Assembly (NCBI GenBank): GCA_007118565.1
Contig: SKRI01000064.1
Span: 1 to 45,952 of the forward strand
Source of the DNA: Gemmatimonadota bacterium
GTDB taxonomy: Bacteria; Gemmatimonadota; Gemmatimonadetes; Longimicrobiales; Longimicrobiaceae
Direction of reading: 5' to 3'
Length of the DNA stretch: 45,952 nt
Positions 1 through 8,408 of the stretch are shown piece by piece. The notes beneath the pieces were generated by a model. The model did not search any database and was not told the DNA's origin. It saw only the letters and a list, made by a program, of their open reading frames with translations. Each line of letters opens with the position of its first letter. Positions within the stretch are counted from its first letter, which is position 1. Both the position numbers and the translations under genes were made by a program.

Positions 1-689
1 CCCAGCATCACCGCGATGAAGTAGACGTTCCACGGCGTGGTGACGAGCAGCTCCCAGTTTCGCGGCACCCAGGTCACGATGAGGAAGAGGATCACGAATA
101 TCCCGAAGATTCCCCCCATCAGCTCCATCACCGCGCCGATGTTCGCGTTGTAGCGCCGGACCACCATCGCGATGCCCACCGGCACGAGGAGGATCGCGAG
201 GGTCACGACGATGTTCTCGATCGGGATCTGGGCGTCGGCTGCGCCGAAGGCCCCACCGTAGAGCCATAGCGCGAATGGCGTCATGAGGAGGGCCCAGAGC
301 GTCGAGTTCGTCGTCATCAGGACGCTCAGCGCCAGATTCCCCTTGGAGAAATAGGTGAAGATGTTGGAGGTCGTTCCGCCTGGAACCGAGCCCATGAGGA
401 GCGCGCCCACCGCGATCCAGGGCGGGAGGCCCAGCGTGATCACCATCAGGAAGGCGATGAAGGGCATGATGCCGAACTGCGTCACCCACCCGATGACGAG
501 GCCGGCCGGCCGCTTGATGGCCGATGCGAAGTCGCGCGGCGTGAGAGATGCCCCCATCCCGAACATGATGATGAAGAGGAGGAGGACGAGCATGATCTGC
601 TCGAAGTCCGTGACCACGCCGACAACCTCGTCTGCGGGATCGGCGACCTGGGCTGCGGCCAGGAGCATCGTCGCGAGCGGGGCGGTCAT
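1..689 (-). CDS. BASS-family sodium/carboxylate (bile acid-type) symporter, partial
   Basis: The minus strand reads open from an ATG ending at 689 to the window edge: 229 codons are visible and the C-terminus is missing. The protein is strongly hydrophobic with about six membrane segments in the visible part. It contains FGMGASL (residues ~42-48) and GSVPGGTTSNIFTYF (~95-109), which resemble the conserved core of the bile acid:sodium symporter family (SBF/BASS). Known members import bile acids, pyruvate, pantothenate or other carboxylates with sodium; the substrate here cannot be told. Its ATG overlaps the stop of the upstream acyl-CoA ligase gene in an ATGA, so the two are probably translated together. 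That suggests the imported acid is the ligase's substrate, which is inference. Confidence 0.85.
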   Translation of the reverse strand, partial: MTAPLATMLLAAAQVADPADEVVGVVTDFEQIMLVLLLFIIMFGMGASLTPRDFASAIKRPAGLVIGWVTQFGIMPFIAFLMVITLGLPPWIAVGALLMGSVPGGTTSNIFTYFSKGNLALSVLMTTNSTLWALLMTPFALWLYGGAFGAADAQIPIENIVVTLAILLVPVGIAMVVRRYNANIGAVMELMGGIFGIFVILFLIVTWVPRNWELLVTTPWNVYFIAVML

Positions 690-2443
690 CGGAGGTCCTC
701 CCGGTGGGCGCCGGTCGATTCCGGCGTGAATCCGAAGGTCTCATCCGGCAGCTCGGCCCGCAGATCCTTGCGCAGGATCTTGCCGATCAGGCTCTTGGGA
801 AGGTCCTCGCGAAATTCGACGCCGCGTGGAACCTTGTAGCCGGCCAGGTGCTCGCGGACGTGGCGGATCACCTCCTCCTCGGTGAGCTCGGGCTCCTTCT
901 TCACCACGTACGCCCGCACCGCCTCCCCCATCTTCTCGTCCGGCACCCCGATCACCGCCGCCTCCTGCACCTGCGGGTGCGCCGCGATCACCTCCTCCAC
1001 CTCGTTCGGATAGACGTTGAAGCCGCTCACCAGGATCATGTCCTTCTTCCGGTCCACGATGAAGAAGTACCCCTCCTCGTCCATGCGGGCGATGTCCCCG
1101 GTGTGCAGCCAGCCGCCGGCGAGCGCCTTCTCCGTGTCCTCCGGCCGGTTCCAGTAGCCGAGCATGACCTGCGGACCCCTGGCCACCACCTCGCCCGGCT
1201 CCCCTGGAGGGGCCGGCTTGCCGTCATCGCCGACCAGCCGAAGCTCGGTGGAGGGGACGGGGATGCCGATGCTTCCCTCCTTCGACTGGCCCCCCAGCGG
1301 GTTGAAGGTGAGCACGGGCGCCGTCTCGGTCAGGCCGTACCCCTCCACCACCGGGCTCCCGGTGACTTCCTCCCAGCGCCTCGCCACCGAGGCGTGCAGC
1401 GACATGCCACCGGCGGCGGACATCCTGAGGTGGCGCGGAGGGTGCTCGATGAACCAGCGCTCGTTGAGCAGCGCATTGAAGAGGGTGTTGACGCCGGAAA
1501 GCCAGGTGATCCTGTAGTTCTCGAAGGCCCGCTTCAGGTTGCTGGGCGGCCGGGGGGAGGGGATGAGGATGTTGTGCCCGCCGGCGTTGTAGAACGCCAG
1601 CAGGTTCACCGTGAAGGCGAAGATGTGGTAGAGCGGCAGTGCGGTGAGCACCGTCTCCTTGCCGGGACGGATATGCTGCCCCGCCATCTCCAGCATCTGC
1701 CGCATGTTGGCGAGCAGGTTCCCATGAGAGAGCATTGCCCCCTTGGAGACACCCGTGGTGCCGCCGGTGTACTGCAGCGCGGCCAGCGTGTCGGGGCCCA
1801 CGCCCTCGAGATACGATTCAGCCCGCACCCCCTCCTTCAGCCGCCGCTCTCCCGCGTCCAGCGCCTCCCGGAGGTGAGTGTGCTCCACCTGGATCTCGGG
1901 CAGCGACCTGTCCCAGTACTTCTGCACGATGCGGACGATGCCGGCGATGATCGTGGGAAAGAACTCCGCGATCTTCACCGTGACCACGTGCTCGATGGAC
2001 GTCTTGGGCAGCACCTCCGGCAGGCGGTCGGCGAACATGTCGATGATGACCAGAGCCCGCGCCCCCGAGTCGGCGAACTGGTGCCTCATCTCCGACGCGG
2101 TATAGAGCGGGTTCGTGTTCACCAGCACGCACCCTGCCTTTAGGACGCCCCACGCGACGACCGGGTAGCTGAGGCAGTTGGGCATCTGCACGGCGACCCG
2201 GTCGCCCACGTCCAGCTGCAGCTCCTCGCGCAGGTAGGTGGCGAAGGCATCGGAGAGCCGGTCCACCCGCGCGTAGGTCAGCGAGCCGTTCATGCCGTTC
2301 GGCATGCACTGCGTGAAGGCGGTGCCGTCGGCATAACGACTTGCCGAGGCACGCAGCATCTCCGGCATGCTGGCGTGCTTAGGCTCGCCGATCTCGGGAC
2401 GGGTGCCTTCGGGATAGTGACGGAGCCAGGGGTGCTCGCTCAT
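686..2443 (-). CDS. Long-chain fatty acid--CoA ligase-like AMP-forming enzyme
   Basis: 585 residues from the chosen start. It belongs to the ANL superfamily (acyl-CoA synthetases): it activates a carboxylic acid with ATP to an acyl-adenylate, then to acyl-CoA. Visible motifs are the P-loop-like YTGGTTGVSKGAMLSH, the EGYGLTETAP motif, the GWLHTGDIARMDEEGYF hinge region followed by DRKKDMILVSGFNVYP, and the C-terminal PKSLIGKILRKDLR with the catalytic Lys. Length and motifs fit FadD-type ligases. The frame is open to 2548, but the extra 35 residues are basic and unlike family N-termini, so the ATG at 2443 (MSEHPWLRHYP) is preferred. It overlaps the transporter gene downstream by 4 bp. Substrate chain length is not determinable; aromatic or short-chain acids remain possible. 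Confidence 0.9.
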   Translation of the reverse strand: MSEHPWLRHYPEGTRPEIGEPKHASMPEMLRASASRYADGTAFTQCMPNGMNGSLTYARVDRLSDAFATYLREELQLDVGDRVAVQMPNCLSYPVVAWGVLKAGCVLVNTNPLYTASEMRHQFADSGARALVIIDMFADRLPEVLPKTSIEHVVTVKIAEFFPTIIAGIVRIVQKYWDRSLPEIQVEHTHLREALDAGERRLKEGVRAESYLEGVGPDTLAALQYTGGTTGVSKGAMLSHGNLLANMRQMLEMAGQHIRPGKETVLTALPLYHIFAFTVNLLAFYNAGGHNILIPSPRPPSNLKRAFENYRITWLSGVNTLFNALLNERWFIEHPPRHLRMSAAGGMSLHASVARRWEEVTGSPVVEGYGLTETAPVLTFNPLGGQSKEGSIGIPVPSTELRLVGDDGKPAPPGEPGEVVARGPQVMLGYWNRPEDTEKALAGGWLHTGDIARMDEEGYFFIVDRKKDMILVSGFNVYPNEVEEVIAAHPQVQEAAVIGVPDEKMGEAVRAYVVKKEPELTEEEVIRHVREHLAGYKVPRGVEFREDLPKSLIGKILRKDLRAELPDETFGFTPESTGAHREDLR

Positions 2444-2530
2444 CGGAGGCGCTCGGGGAACGGGGCGGCGGACAGGAAGATCCGGCAGGATAACGAGCGA
2501 ACGCACGTCCGACAACGGGACACCCGCAGC

Positions 2531-2562
2531 AGAACGGCGGCCCCGCATCCGCGAAGCCGCCG
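2531..2562 (-). terminator. Weak hairpin downstream of the repeat lipoprotein gene
   Basis: The arms CGGCGGC (2535-2541) and GCCGCCG (2556-2562) form a 7-bp GC stem with a 14-nt loop, about 45 bp beyond the stop of the minus-strand lipoprotein gene. On the minus strand it is followed by TTCTGC only, so it lacks a proper U-tract. It may be a weak terminator or only an mRNA 3' structure. Confidence 0.25.
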
Positions 2563-2607
2563 CCCTTTCTCCTCGATCACCGGTTCCGCCAGCTCGCCGA
2601 GGGCGTG

Positions 2608-3132
2608 CTACCGGTGATCGTGGTGATTGTCTCCGTGCATTCCCCGCATGTGGTCGATGTGCTGCTGCACCGCCGGATCTCCCCAGGCCTCATCGTACTC
2701 GGGGACCGCGCGGATGCGGCGCTGCACCTCGGGATCGTCGAGCAGCTGGACGACGAGGGACATGGCGCGGTGCATCCCCGGATCATCCCGCATCTCCCCC
2801 ATCCGGTGCTGGGCGTGCTCTCCGCGCTCGTGGGCCGCGTGCTCGCCGTGCATCTCCCGCATGTGGTCGATGTGTCGCTGCACCGCGGGGTCCTCCCACG
2901 CCTCGTGATACTCCGGCACGGCACGGATGCGATGCTGTACCTCCGAGTCGTCCAGGAGCTGAACGACGAGCGACATGGCCCGGTGCATCCCGGGGTCGTC
3001 CCGCATGCCCTCCATCATCTGCGGCTGCGGCTCACCGGGAGCCTCCGCGGGGGCAGGCGCAGCCGCAGGAGCGCAGGCTGCGATGAACAGGACCGGTAAC
3101 ACCGCCGTCAGGATTCGCTGTGATTGTCGCAT
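2608..3132 (-). CDS. Putative lipoprotein with a tandem 71-residue His/Met-rich repeat
   Basis: 174 residues with a type II signal peptide ending in IAAC (lipid Cys at residue 20), then an Ala/Pro linker. The mature part is two near-identical units offset by exactly 71 residues (213 bp). Each starts MRDDPGMHRAMSLVVQLLDD and includes RIRAVPEY.EAW.DPAVQ.HIDHM plus an MHG-type ending; the C-terminus is DNHHDHR. The abundance of His and Met suggests binding of copper or another soft metal at the outer face of a membrane, but this is inference and I recognise no named family. A strong GGAGG lies 5 nt before the ATG. It sits 42 bp downstream of prmA and upstream of the acyl-CoA ligase, probably on the same transcript. 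Confidence 0.75.
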   Translation of the reverse strand: MRQSQRILTAVLPVLFIAACAPAAAPAPAEAPGEPQPQMMEGMRDDPGMHRAMSLVVQLLDDSEVQHRIRAVPEYHEAWEDPAVQRHIDHMREMHGEHAAHERGEHAQHRMGEMRDDPGMHRAMSLVVQLLDDPEVQRRIRAVPEYDEAWGDPAVQQHIDHMRGMHGDNHHDHR

Positions 3133-3174
3133 ACCGCCTCCAGAATGTGAGATAGAATTGAGCCTTGAGACCGC

Positions 3175-4089
3175 TTACGATCTCGCGCGCGGAGTCTCAA
3201 CGGGTAACTCGGAGCGGCGGAACCGGGCGGTCCACCAGCCGTCCTCCACCGACTCAAGCTCCAGATGCAAATCGCTCTCCCGTCCCACCGCGATTACCTG
3301 ACTCCTTTCACCCCTGAAGATTCCCGAGGCGATCAGCCATTTGCCGGGGGAGATTGCCCGCGAGAGCCCCGGAACGAGCGGAAGGAGGATCGAGCTCTGC
3401 AGATTGGCCACGATCCCGTCGAACAAGCCCTCCCTGTCGAGCGTCCCGGGCCTGACCTCCGCCTCGCGGAGCTCCACCCGGTCCCCCACCCCGTTCTCCT
3501 CCACATTCAGCCGCGCCGCGGCGCAGGCATGGGGATCCATCTCGAGCGCCAGGACCCGGCTGGCGCCCAGCAGGGCCGCGGTGATCGCCAGGATGCCCGA
3601 GCCGGCTCCCACATCGGCGATGCGATCTCCCGGCAAGATGGTCTCCTCGAGGAGGCGCAGGCAGCCGCGGGTGGAGCCGTGCTCGGCCGTTCCGAAGCCG
3701 ACCCCCGGCACCAGCGAGATCAAAACATCTCCCTCATCCGAAGGAGGCTCGCTCCCCTTCCCGGCGACCACGATGCGGCGGCCCACCCGGCGCGACTCCA
3801 GCGTCCGACCCCACTCCGCAGCCCATGCCGCGGGGGATTGCCACCGGTACGAGATCCGGGGATCCCGGAGGGAGGTGCTGGCCCGGATCACCGCCTCCGT
3901 TTCGCGTAGGAGGGAGTCGAGATCGCGGGGCGGTGGGAGAATCGCCTCGTAGCGCGAGCCCTCCCGCTCGACGGCCCGTGCCCCCACCCGGCGCATCGCC
4001 TCCACCAGGAGGATCTCCTCCCCGGGAGGGGGCGCTTGCAAGGAAAGGAGCAGCCAGGTGGGCGGTGTGGCAGGCGGGTCGTCGCTCAT
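3175..4089 (-). CDS. prmA: Ribosomal protein L11 methyltransferase (PrmA-like)
   Basis: 304 residues, normal for PrmA. The N-terminal half corresponds to the substrate-recognition domain and ends in a family-typical segment with GFGTAEHGSTRGCL (equivalent to the usual GTGxHxTTxxCL). The SAM-binding domain follows with ADVGAGSGILAI (motif I), ALEMDPHACAAARLN (motif II) and IVANLQSSILLPL, at the position of the usual N-I-L-A motif. The enzyme trimethylates lysines and the N-terminus of ribosomal protein L11 in the cytoplasm. It is the first gene of the minus-strand run and has a tentative promoter 46-74 bp upstream. The start at 4089 has no good ribosome binding site, so the exact N-terminus is less certain than the identity. 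Confidence 0.88.
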   Translation of the reverse strand: MSDDPPATPPTWLLLSLQAPPPGEEILLVEAMRRVGARAVEREGSRYEAILPPPRDLDSLLRETEAVIRASTSLRDPRISYRWQSPAAWAAEWGRTLESRRVGRRIVVAGKGSEPPSDEGDVLISLVPGVGFGTAEHGSTRGCLRLLEETILPGDRIADVGAGSGILAITAALLGASRVLALEMDPHACAAARLNVEENGVGDRVELREAEVRPGTLDREGLFDGIVANLQSSILLPLVPGLSRAISPGKWLIASGIFRGERSQVIAVGRESDLHLELESVEDGWWTARFRRSELPVETPRARS

Positions 4090-4407
4090 GGGCGGCGCAT
4101 CAGGGCTCCGGGATCGAGGGGGAGGATGCTACGTACGACAATAACTTAGCGGGAGACGCTCAACCCGTGCGGGCAGTCGTTGTCCCCTGGCCGTGAGCGG
4201 CCACCGAAGGATAACTCCTGCGGTCCGGAGAAAGAATGTGCTAACGTAGGCTACGGGAGGCCGGCAGCTGCGCACCCCTCCAACTTCCCCGCACGCGGAA
4301 GCGGTCATCCTCCGACAGGCGCTGCCGGCATTCTCCCCACGGCCGTCCCACCCCGGGTGGCCGATCTTTGGACCTTCTCCGCACGCGAATTCCACCGGAA
4401 CGGTTTC
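4090..4407. other. 318-bp divergent intergenic region between prmA and the nitronate-monooxygenase-like gene
   Basis: Non-coding spacer. On the plus strand the frame of the downstream gene stays open back to 4180, but that extension has random, Pro/Gly-rich composition and is not family-like. The only regulatory sign is a tentative minus-strand promoter for prmA. I see no riboswitch, convincing palindrome or small gene. Confidence 0.5.
4135..4163 (-). promoter_or_regulatory. Tentative prmA promoter
   Basis: On the minus strand TTGAGC (4163-4158) is followed after exactly 17 nt by TGTCGT (4140-4135). The -35 box is identical to that of the tRNA-Leu promoter in this window, but the -10 box matches the consensus only 3/6. 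The start site would lie roughly 40 nt before the prmA ATG. Confidence 0.3.
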
Positions 4408-5847
4408 ATGACGGCATCGATCGCACACCCGATGATCATCCAGGGCGGCATGGGGGTCGGAGTCTCCAGCTGGCGGCTTGCACGGGCCGTGGCGCGCCGG
4501 GGGCAGCTCGGCGTGGTCTCCGGCTCGGTGCTCGACACCCTCTTCGTGCGTCGCTTACAGGACGGGGATGCGGGCGGGCACCTGCGCCGGGCGCTCGCGC
4601 AGCTGCCGATCACCGGTGCGGCGGAGGAGATCCTGGAGCGCTACTTCCTCGACGGCGGCCGCGACGAGGGCGCCTCCTACCGAGCCGTTCCCATGTACCG
4701 TCAGGTGGTCGGTCGGGCACGGGAGCAGCTCACCGTGGCGGCCAACTTCTGCGAGGTCTGGCTGGCAAAGGAGGGGCACGAGGGAAAGGTGGGGATCAAC
4801 CTCCTCACCAAGGTCCAGCTCCCGAACCTCGCCTCCCTCTACGGGGCGATGCTCGCCTCGGTCGACTACGTGCTGATGGGCGCGGGGATCCCACGAGAGA
4901 TCCCGGCCGTCCTCGACCGGTTCGCGCGGCACGAGCCCGCCTCGATCCGCTTCGAGGTGGAGGGGATGCCGCGGGGGGAGGAGCCCCTCCTCACCTTCGA
5001 GCCGAGCCGCCACGTCGACCCTGATGCTCCGCCGCTCACGCGGCCCCGCTTCCTCCCCATCATCGCCTCTAACAGCCTGGCCACCATGATGGCCAAAAAG
5101 TCCGCGGGTCGGATCGACGGCTTCGTGGTGGAGGGTCCGACCGCGGGCGGGCACAACGCTCCGCCGCGCGGGAAGACGGTGCTCGACGAGGACGGGGAGC
5201 CGGTGTATGGGGAGAAGGACGCGGTCGATCTCGACCGGATCCGCGAGCTCGGCCTCCCCTTCTGGCTGGCCGGGGGGACCGGGGCTCCGGAGCAGCTCCG
5301 GCGCGCCCTGGACGCTGGCGCGGCCGGCGTGCAGGTCGGGACGCTCTTCGCCTACTGCGACGAGTCCGGCATCGAACGGAGGCACAAGCACGCCGTCCTC
5401 TCCCGCTCACGCGCCGAGCCGCTGGAGGTGACCACCGATCTCAGGGCTTCTCCCACGGGGTTCCCCTTCAAGATCGTCAAGCTCGACGGGAGCCTTTCGA
5501 GCGAGGAGGTCTACCAGGCACGCGAGCGGGAGTGTGATCTCGGTTATCTTCGGACCGCCTACCGCCGTCCGGACGGGCGCATCGACTACCGCTGTCCCGC
5601 CGAGCCGGTGGAGACCTACGTCAAGAAGGGGGGGAAGGCCGAGGACACCGTTGGTCGCAAATGTCTCTGCAACGCGCTCCTCGCCGACGTGGGCCATCCG
5701 CAGGAGCGCAGCGACGGCTACGTCGAGAAGCCCCTCCTGACGAGCGGTGACGATCTCAGGCAGATCGATCGCTTCGCGGCCGGCCGCACCAGCTACACCG
5801 CCGGGGACGTGCTCGATCACCTGCTCGGAGAAGCCGTGCCGGCGTGA
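4408..5847 (+). CDS. Nitronate monooxygenase (2-nitropropane dioxygenase)-like FMN protein with Cys-rich C-terminus
   Basis: 479 residues. The TIM-barrel start HPMIIQGGMGVGVSSWRLA, the FMN-binding VVEGPTAGGHNAPP and the GLPFWLAGGTGAPEQL...GAAGVQVGTLFAYCDESG region place it in the NMO/NPD family, which oxidises nitronates or reduces enoyl compounds using FMN. It is longer than class I NMOs (about 330-360 aa). A C-terminal extension carries four conserved-looking Cys at about 376, 396, 419 and 421 (the last two in KCLC), which could bind a metal or Fe-S cluster (inference). The ATG at 4408 is chosen because MTASIAHPMIIQGG matches family N-termini; the open frame reaches 4180. Its stop overlaps the GTG start of the next gene. 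The physiological substrate is unknown. Confidence 0.82.
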   Translation: MTASIAHPMIIQGGMGVGVSSWRLARAVARRGQLGVVSGSVLDTLFVRRLQDGDAGGHLRRALAQLPITGAAEEILERYFLDGGRDEGASYRAVPMYRQVVGRAREQLTVAANFCEVWLAKEGHEGKVGINLLTKVQLPNLASLYGAMLASVDYVLMGAGIPREIPAVLDRFARHEPASIRFEVEGMPRGEEPLLTFEPSRHVDPDAPPLTRPRFLPIIASNSLATMMAKKSAGRIDGFVVEGPTAGGHNAPPRGKTVLDEDGEPVYGEKDAVDLDRIRELGLPFWLAGGTGAPEQLRRALDAGAAGVQVGTLFAYCDESGIERRHKHAVLSRSRAEPLEVTTDLRASPTGFPFKIVKLDGSLSSEEVYQARERECDLGYLRTAYRRPDGRIDYRCPAEPVETYVKKGGKAEDTVGRKCLCNALLADVGHPQERSDGYVEKPLLTSGDDLRQIDRFAAGRTSYTAGDVLDHLLGEAVPA

Positions 5848-7166
5848 GGTCGGGAGGGGCGGTCCGCACCTACCTGGCGTACGCGGCCGGGCACCTGACC
5901 CTCACCCTGCTGAGCGGGGTCTGGCTGCGCGCCTCCTTCCTTCGGCCCGAGGTGCTGGGAGGGCTGCACTTCGGCGATGTGCTGCACGCGCACTCCCACG
6001 TCGCCTTCTTCGGCTGGACCACGCCGGCCATCTTCGCGCTGATCGCGGCCTGCCTCCCCGCGGCCACCCGGCGGGACCCGTGGCTCGGCGCACACGCCCA
6101 CCTGGTTGGTGTCGGCTCGGGCGCGGCCTTCGTGGGGTTCATGCTGAGCGGGTACGCGCCGCACACCATCGCCCTCTCCACCGTCCATGTGGTGCTCTGG
6201 GTCACCTTCGCCCTTGCGGCCTGGGCCGGCCTCGGCGGAGCCGGGGTCGTCCCGCGCACCTTCTACCGGGCCGCTCTCGCCTTCCTGGTGGTGGCGGGGG
6301 CCGGAGCGATTTTGCCGGGGGTCGTGCTGGCGACGGGGATCACCGATCCGTGGATCAATCAGATCACCCTGCAGGCGTTCCTCACGCCATTCATCTCCGG
6401 GTGGCTACTGCTCGGGGTGATGGGGGGCGCCTACGCCGTGATGAGCGGCGGGAGATATGCCCGGCCGGTGCTCCTCCTCACCGTGATCGGGTCGCTCCCC
6501 TCGGCCTTCCTGCACACCAGCGCGGCGCCCCCGTGGGAGGCGCTTCTCTGGGCGGGACGCGGGGGGACGGTGATGCTTGGTGTTGCCGCGCTCCTCCTCG
6601 GCGCCGACCTCCTGCGCGTGACGCGGCGCTTCTCCCTCCTCCGGCTGGCCGGGGTCGCCGCGCTGACAAAGGGCGTGGCGGACCTCACCGTGGCGCTCGG
6701 CCTGGCTACGGCGCTCCTCGACGTCCGCAACCTCTCGATCGCCTATCTCCACCTCGTCCTCCTCGCAGTGGTGACGCCGCTCCTCCTCTTGCATGCCCTC
6801 CGGGTCGTGCCGACGGGGGGACGGGTGGTTGCCTTCTCCGGGGGTGTGGGGGTGATGCTCGGTGCGCTCCTGCTGCTCGGGTGGCCGGGGGGCGCGAACA
6901 TGTTGACGGGGCTCGGCCTCCCGCCGACCAGCCTCCTCTGGCTCGCGCTCGCGGGCGCGGCGGTCGCCGCCGTGGCCGCCATCACCCTCCTCCCCACCGG
7001 GCGGCTATTCCCGGATGAAGGCACCGGCACGCATCCGGAGCCGGCAGCGCCCCACCGGGCAGCCGGGTCGCGGGTCCGCATCCACGCCGGCATCACCGGA
7101 CGAGCTGGGGACGTGCATTCCGGGGCCCCGGATGAGGGGAAGGCCGGGACGGTGAGGGGGAGATGA
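5844..7166 (+). CDS. Polytopic membrane protein resembling heme-copper oxidase subunit I
   Basis: 440 residues from a GTG that overlaps the previous stop (GTGA). About 12 hydrophobic segments are visible, followed by a hydrophilic ~50-residue tail. An early segment contains HAHSHVAFFGW (~48-58), similar to the helix that carries a heme b ligand in oxidase and nitric-oxide-reductase subunit I families, and other His residues lie in later segments. I do not see the His-Tyr/His-His copper-B site, so it is probably not a functional terminal oxidase. It is followed by heme A synthase with an ATGA overlap, which suggests a role in heme handling or oxidase assembly (inference). The charged C-terminal tail looks low-complexity and may not be conserved. 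It could also be an unrelated multi-spanning protein. Confidence 0.65.
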   Translation: MRSGGAVRTYLAYAAGHLTLTLLSGVWLRASFLRPEVLGGLHFGDVLHAHSHVAFFGWTTPAIFALIAACLPAATRRDPWLGAHAHLVGVGSGAAFVGFMLSGYAPHTIALSTVHVVLWVTFALAAWAGLGGAGVVPRTFYRAALAFLVVAGAGAILPGVVLATGITDPWINQITLQAFLTPFISGWLLLGVMGGAYAVMSGGRYARPVLLLTVIGSLPSAFLHTSAAPPWEALLWAGRGGTVMLGVAALLLGADLLRVTRRFSLLRLAGVAALTKGVADLTVALGLATALLDVRNLSIAYLHLVLLAVVTPLLLLHALRVVPTGGRVVAFSGGVGVMLGALLLLGWPGGANMLTGLGLPPTSLLWLALAGAAVAAVAAITLLPTGRLFPDEGTGTHPEPAAPHRAAGSRVRIHAGITGRAGDVHSGAPDEGKAGTVRGR

Positions 7167-8311
7167 CCCGACCATCATCCACCTCGCGGACGGGCCGGGC
7201 GGCCCCCTCCGACTGGCGGCTCCGGCTCCCCGAGCGCCGGCGGCGCCACCTCGCGATCTGGTTCCTGAGCGGCGCGGCCCTGACTCTCGTCATCCTGATC
7301 ATCGGGGGGATCACGCGGCTCACGCAGTCGGGGCTCTCCATCGTGGACTGGGCCCCGATCATGGGCGCCATTCCCCCGCTCAGTGCGGCAGATTGGCAGG
7401 AGGCCTTCGACGCCTACCGCCAGTCTCCCGAGTATCTCGAGCTTCGGCGGGGGATGACGATGGAGGAGTTCCGCTTCATCTTCTTCTGGGAGTACCTCCA
7501 CCGGATGGCGGCCCGGCTGATCGGGCTGGTCTTCCTCGTCCCCTTCCTCGTCTTCTGGGTGCGCGGATACCTCTCCCGACCGCTGATGAGGCGGGCGCTC
7601 CTCCTCTTCGCCCTCGGGGCGATGCAGGGGGTGATGGGATGGCTCATGGTGAGGAGCGGGCTGGTGGACGTCCCCCGGGTGAGCCACTACCGGCTGGCGG
7701 CCCACCTCGGGCTGGCCTTCCTGATCTTCGGCGCCTGCCTCTGGTTCGCGCTGGACCTGCGGCCCCGGCCGGTCGGGGACACGAGCCGCCGTTCGAGCGG
7801 GGGAATCCGCACCGGCCTGTACGTCGTCGGCGGCCTCCTCGCCGTTCAGGTCTTCTGGGGGGCGCTGGTCGCCGGCCTGAAGGCGGGCCTCTACTTCAAC
7901 ACCTTCCCGCTCATGGGAGGGAGATTGATCCCGCCGAACGCCTTCGGGCTCGAGCCGCTCCTGATCAACTTCCTCGACAACCCCTTCACCGTGCAGTGGA
8001 TGCATCGCGTGCTGGGGACGGTGCTCGGGGTCGGCACGCTCGCCCTCTTCCTCATGGTACGGAAGGTCGAGGACGATCCTCCCTCCCGGCGACTCAACCT
8101 GACCTTCTCCCTGCTGATCCTCTTTCAGTACCTGCTCGGGGTGCTGACGCTCCTCTTCCTCGTGCCGATCACCCTCGGTGTGGCGCATCAGGCCCTCGCG
8201 CTGGTGATCTTCGGGGTCTGGGTCGCCTGGGTGCACCGCCTCCACTGGCTGGAATCGGCCGGACCAGGGGTGACGCGGGCTGCCCCGCTCCGCACGGGCG
8301 GCCCGCACTGA
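7163..8311 (+). CDS. ctaA: Heme A synthase (COX15/CtaA family)
   Basis: 382 residues. It converts heme O to heme A for aa3-type cytochrome oxidase in the cytoplasmic membrane. Family signatures include GGITRLTQSGLSIVDWAPIMG in the first helix region, the conserved EYLHRM (heme ligand His), SHYRLAAHLGLAF, QWMHRVLGT and VAHQALALVIF, so all four expected heme-ligand histidines are present. Eight membrane segments are expected and visible. The Q/L-rich loop and the first-helix form match the long COX15-type enzymes of Proteobacteria and mitochondria more than the short Bacillus type. The ATG at 7163 overlaps the previous stop by 4 bp. No ctaB or oxidase subunit genes lie in the window. Confidence 0.95.
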   Translation: MTRPSSTSRTGRAAPSDWRLRLPERRRRHLAIWFLSGAALTLVILIIGGITRLTQSGLSIVDWAPIMGAIPPLSAADWQEAFDAYRQSPEYLELRRGMTMEEFRFIFFWEYLHRMAARLIGLVFLVPFLVFWVRGYLSRPLMRRALLLFALGAMQGVMGWLMVRSGLVDVPRVSHYRLAAHLGLAFLIFGACLWFALDLRPRPVGDTSRRSSGGIRTGLYVVGGLLAVQVFWGALVAGLKAGLYFNTFPLMGGRLIPPNAFGLEPLLINFLDNPFTVQWMHRVLGTVLGVGTLALFLMVRKVEDDPPSRRLNLTFSLLILFQYLLGVLTLLFLVPITLGVAHQALALVIFGVWVAWVHRLHWLESAGPGVTRAAPLRTGGPH

Positions 8312-8408
8312 GCGACCGGATCCCAAACGGCCGGTATCGCGGCGCGGCTCCGGCAGCGCTATCCTTCACCCGTGATTCCGCTTGGACATACTCCGCAGGA
8401 CATACACG

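Noticed and set aside
704-2143. 479-codon plus-strand open frame opposite the acyl-CoA ligase
   Set aside because: It is the antisense shadow of a gene with full catalytic motifs; its translation is His/Arg/Val-rich and lacks any domain.
2608-3132. CRISPR-like or mobile repeat
   Set aside because: The only repeat is an in-frame two-copy 213-bp coding duplication without spacers or inverted ends.
4180-4407. 76-codon N-terminal extension of the nitronate-monooxygenase-like protein
   Set aside because: Composition is random and the family N-terminus begins at the ATG at 4408.
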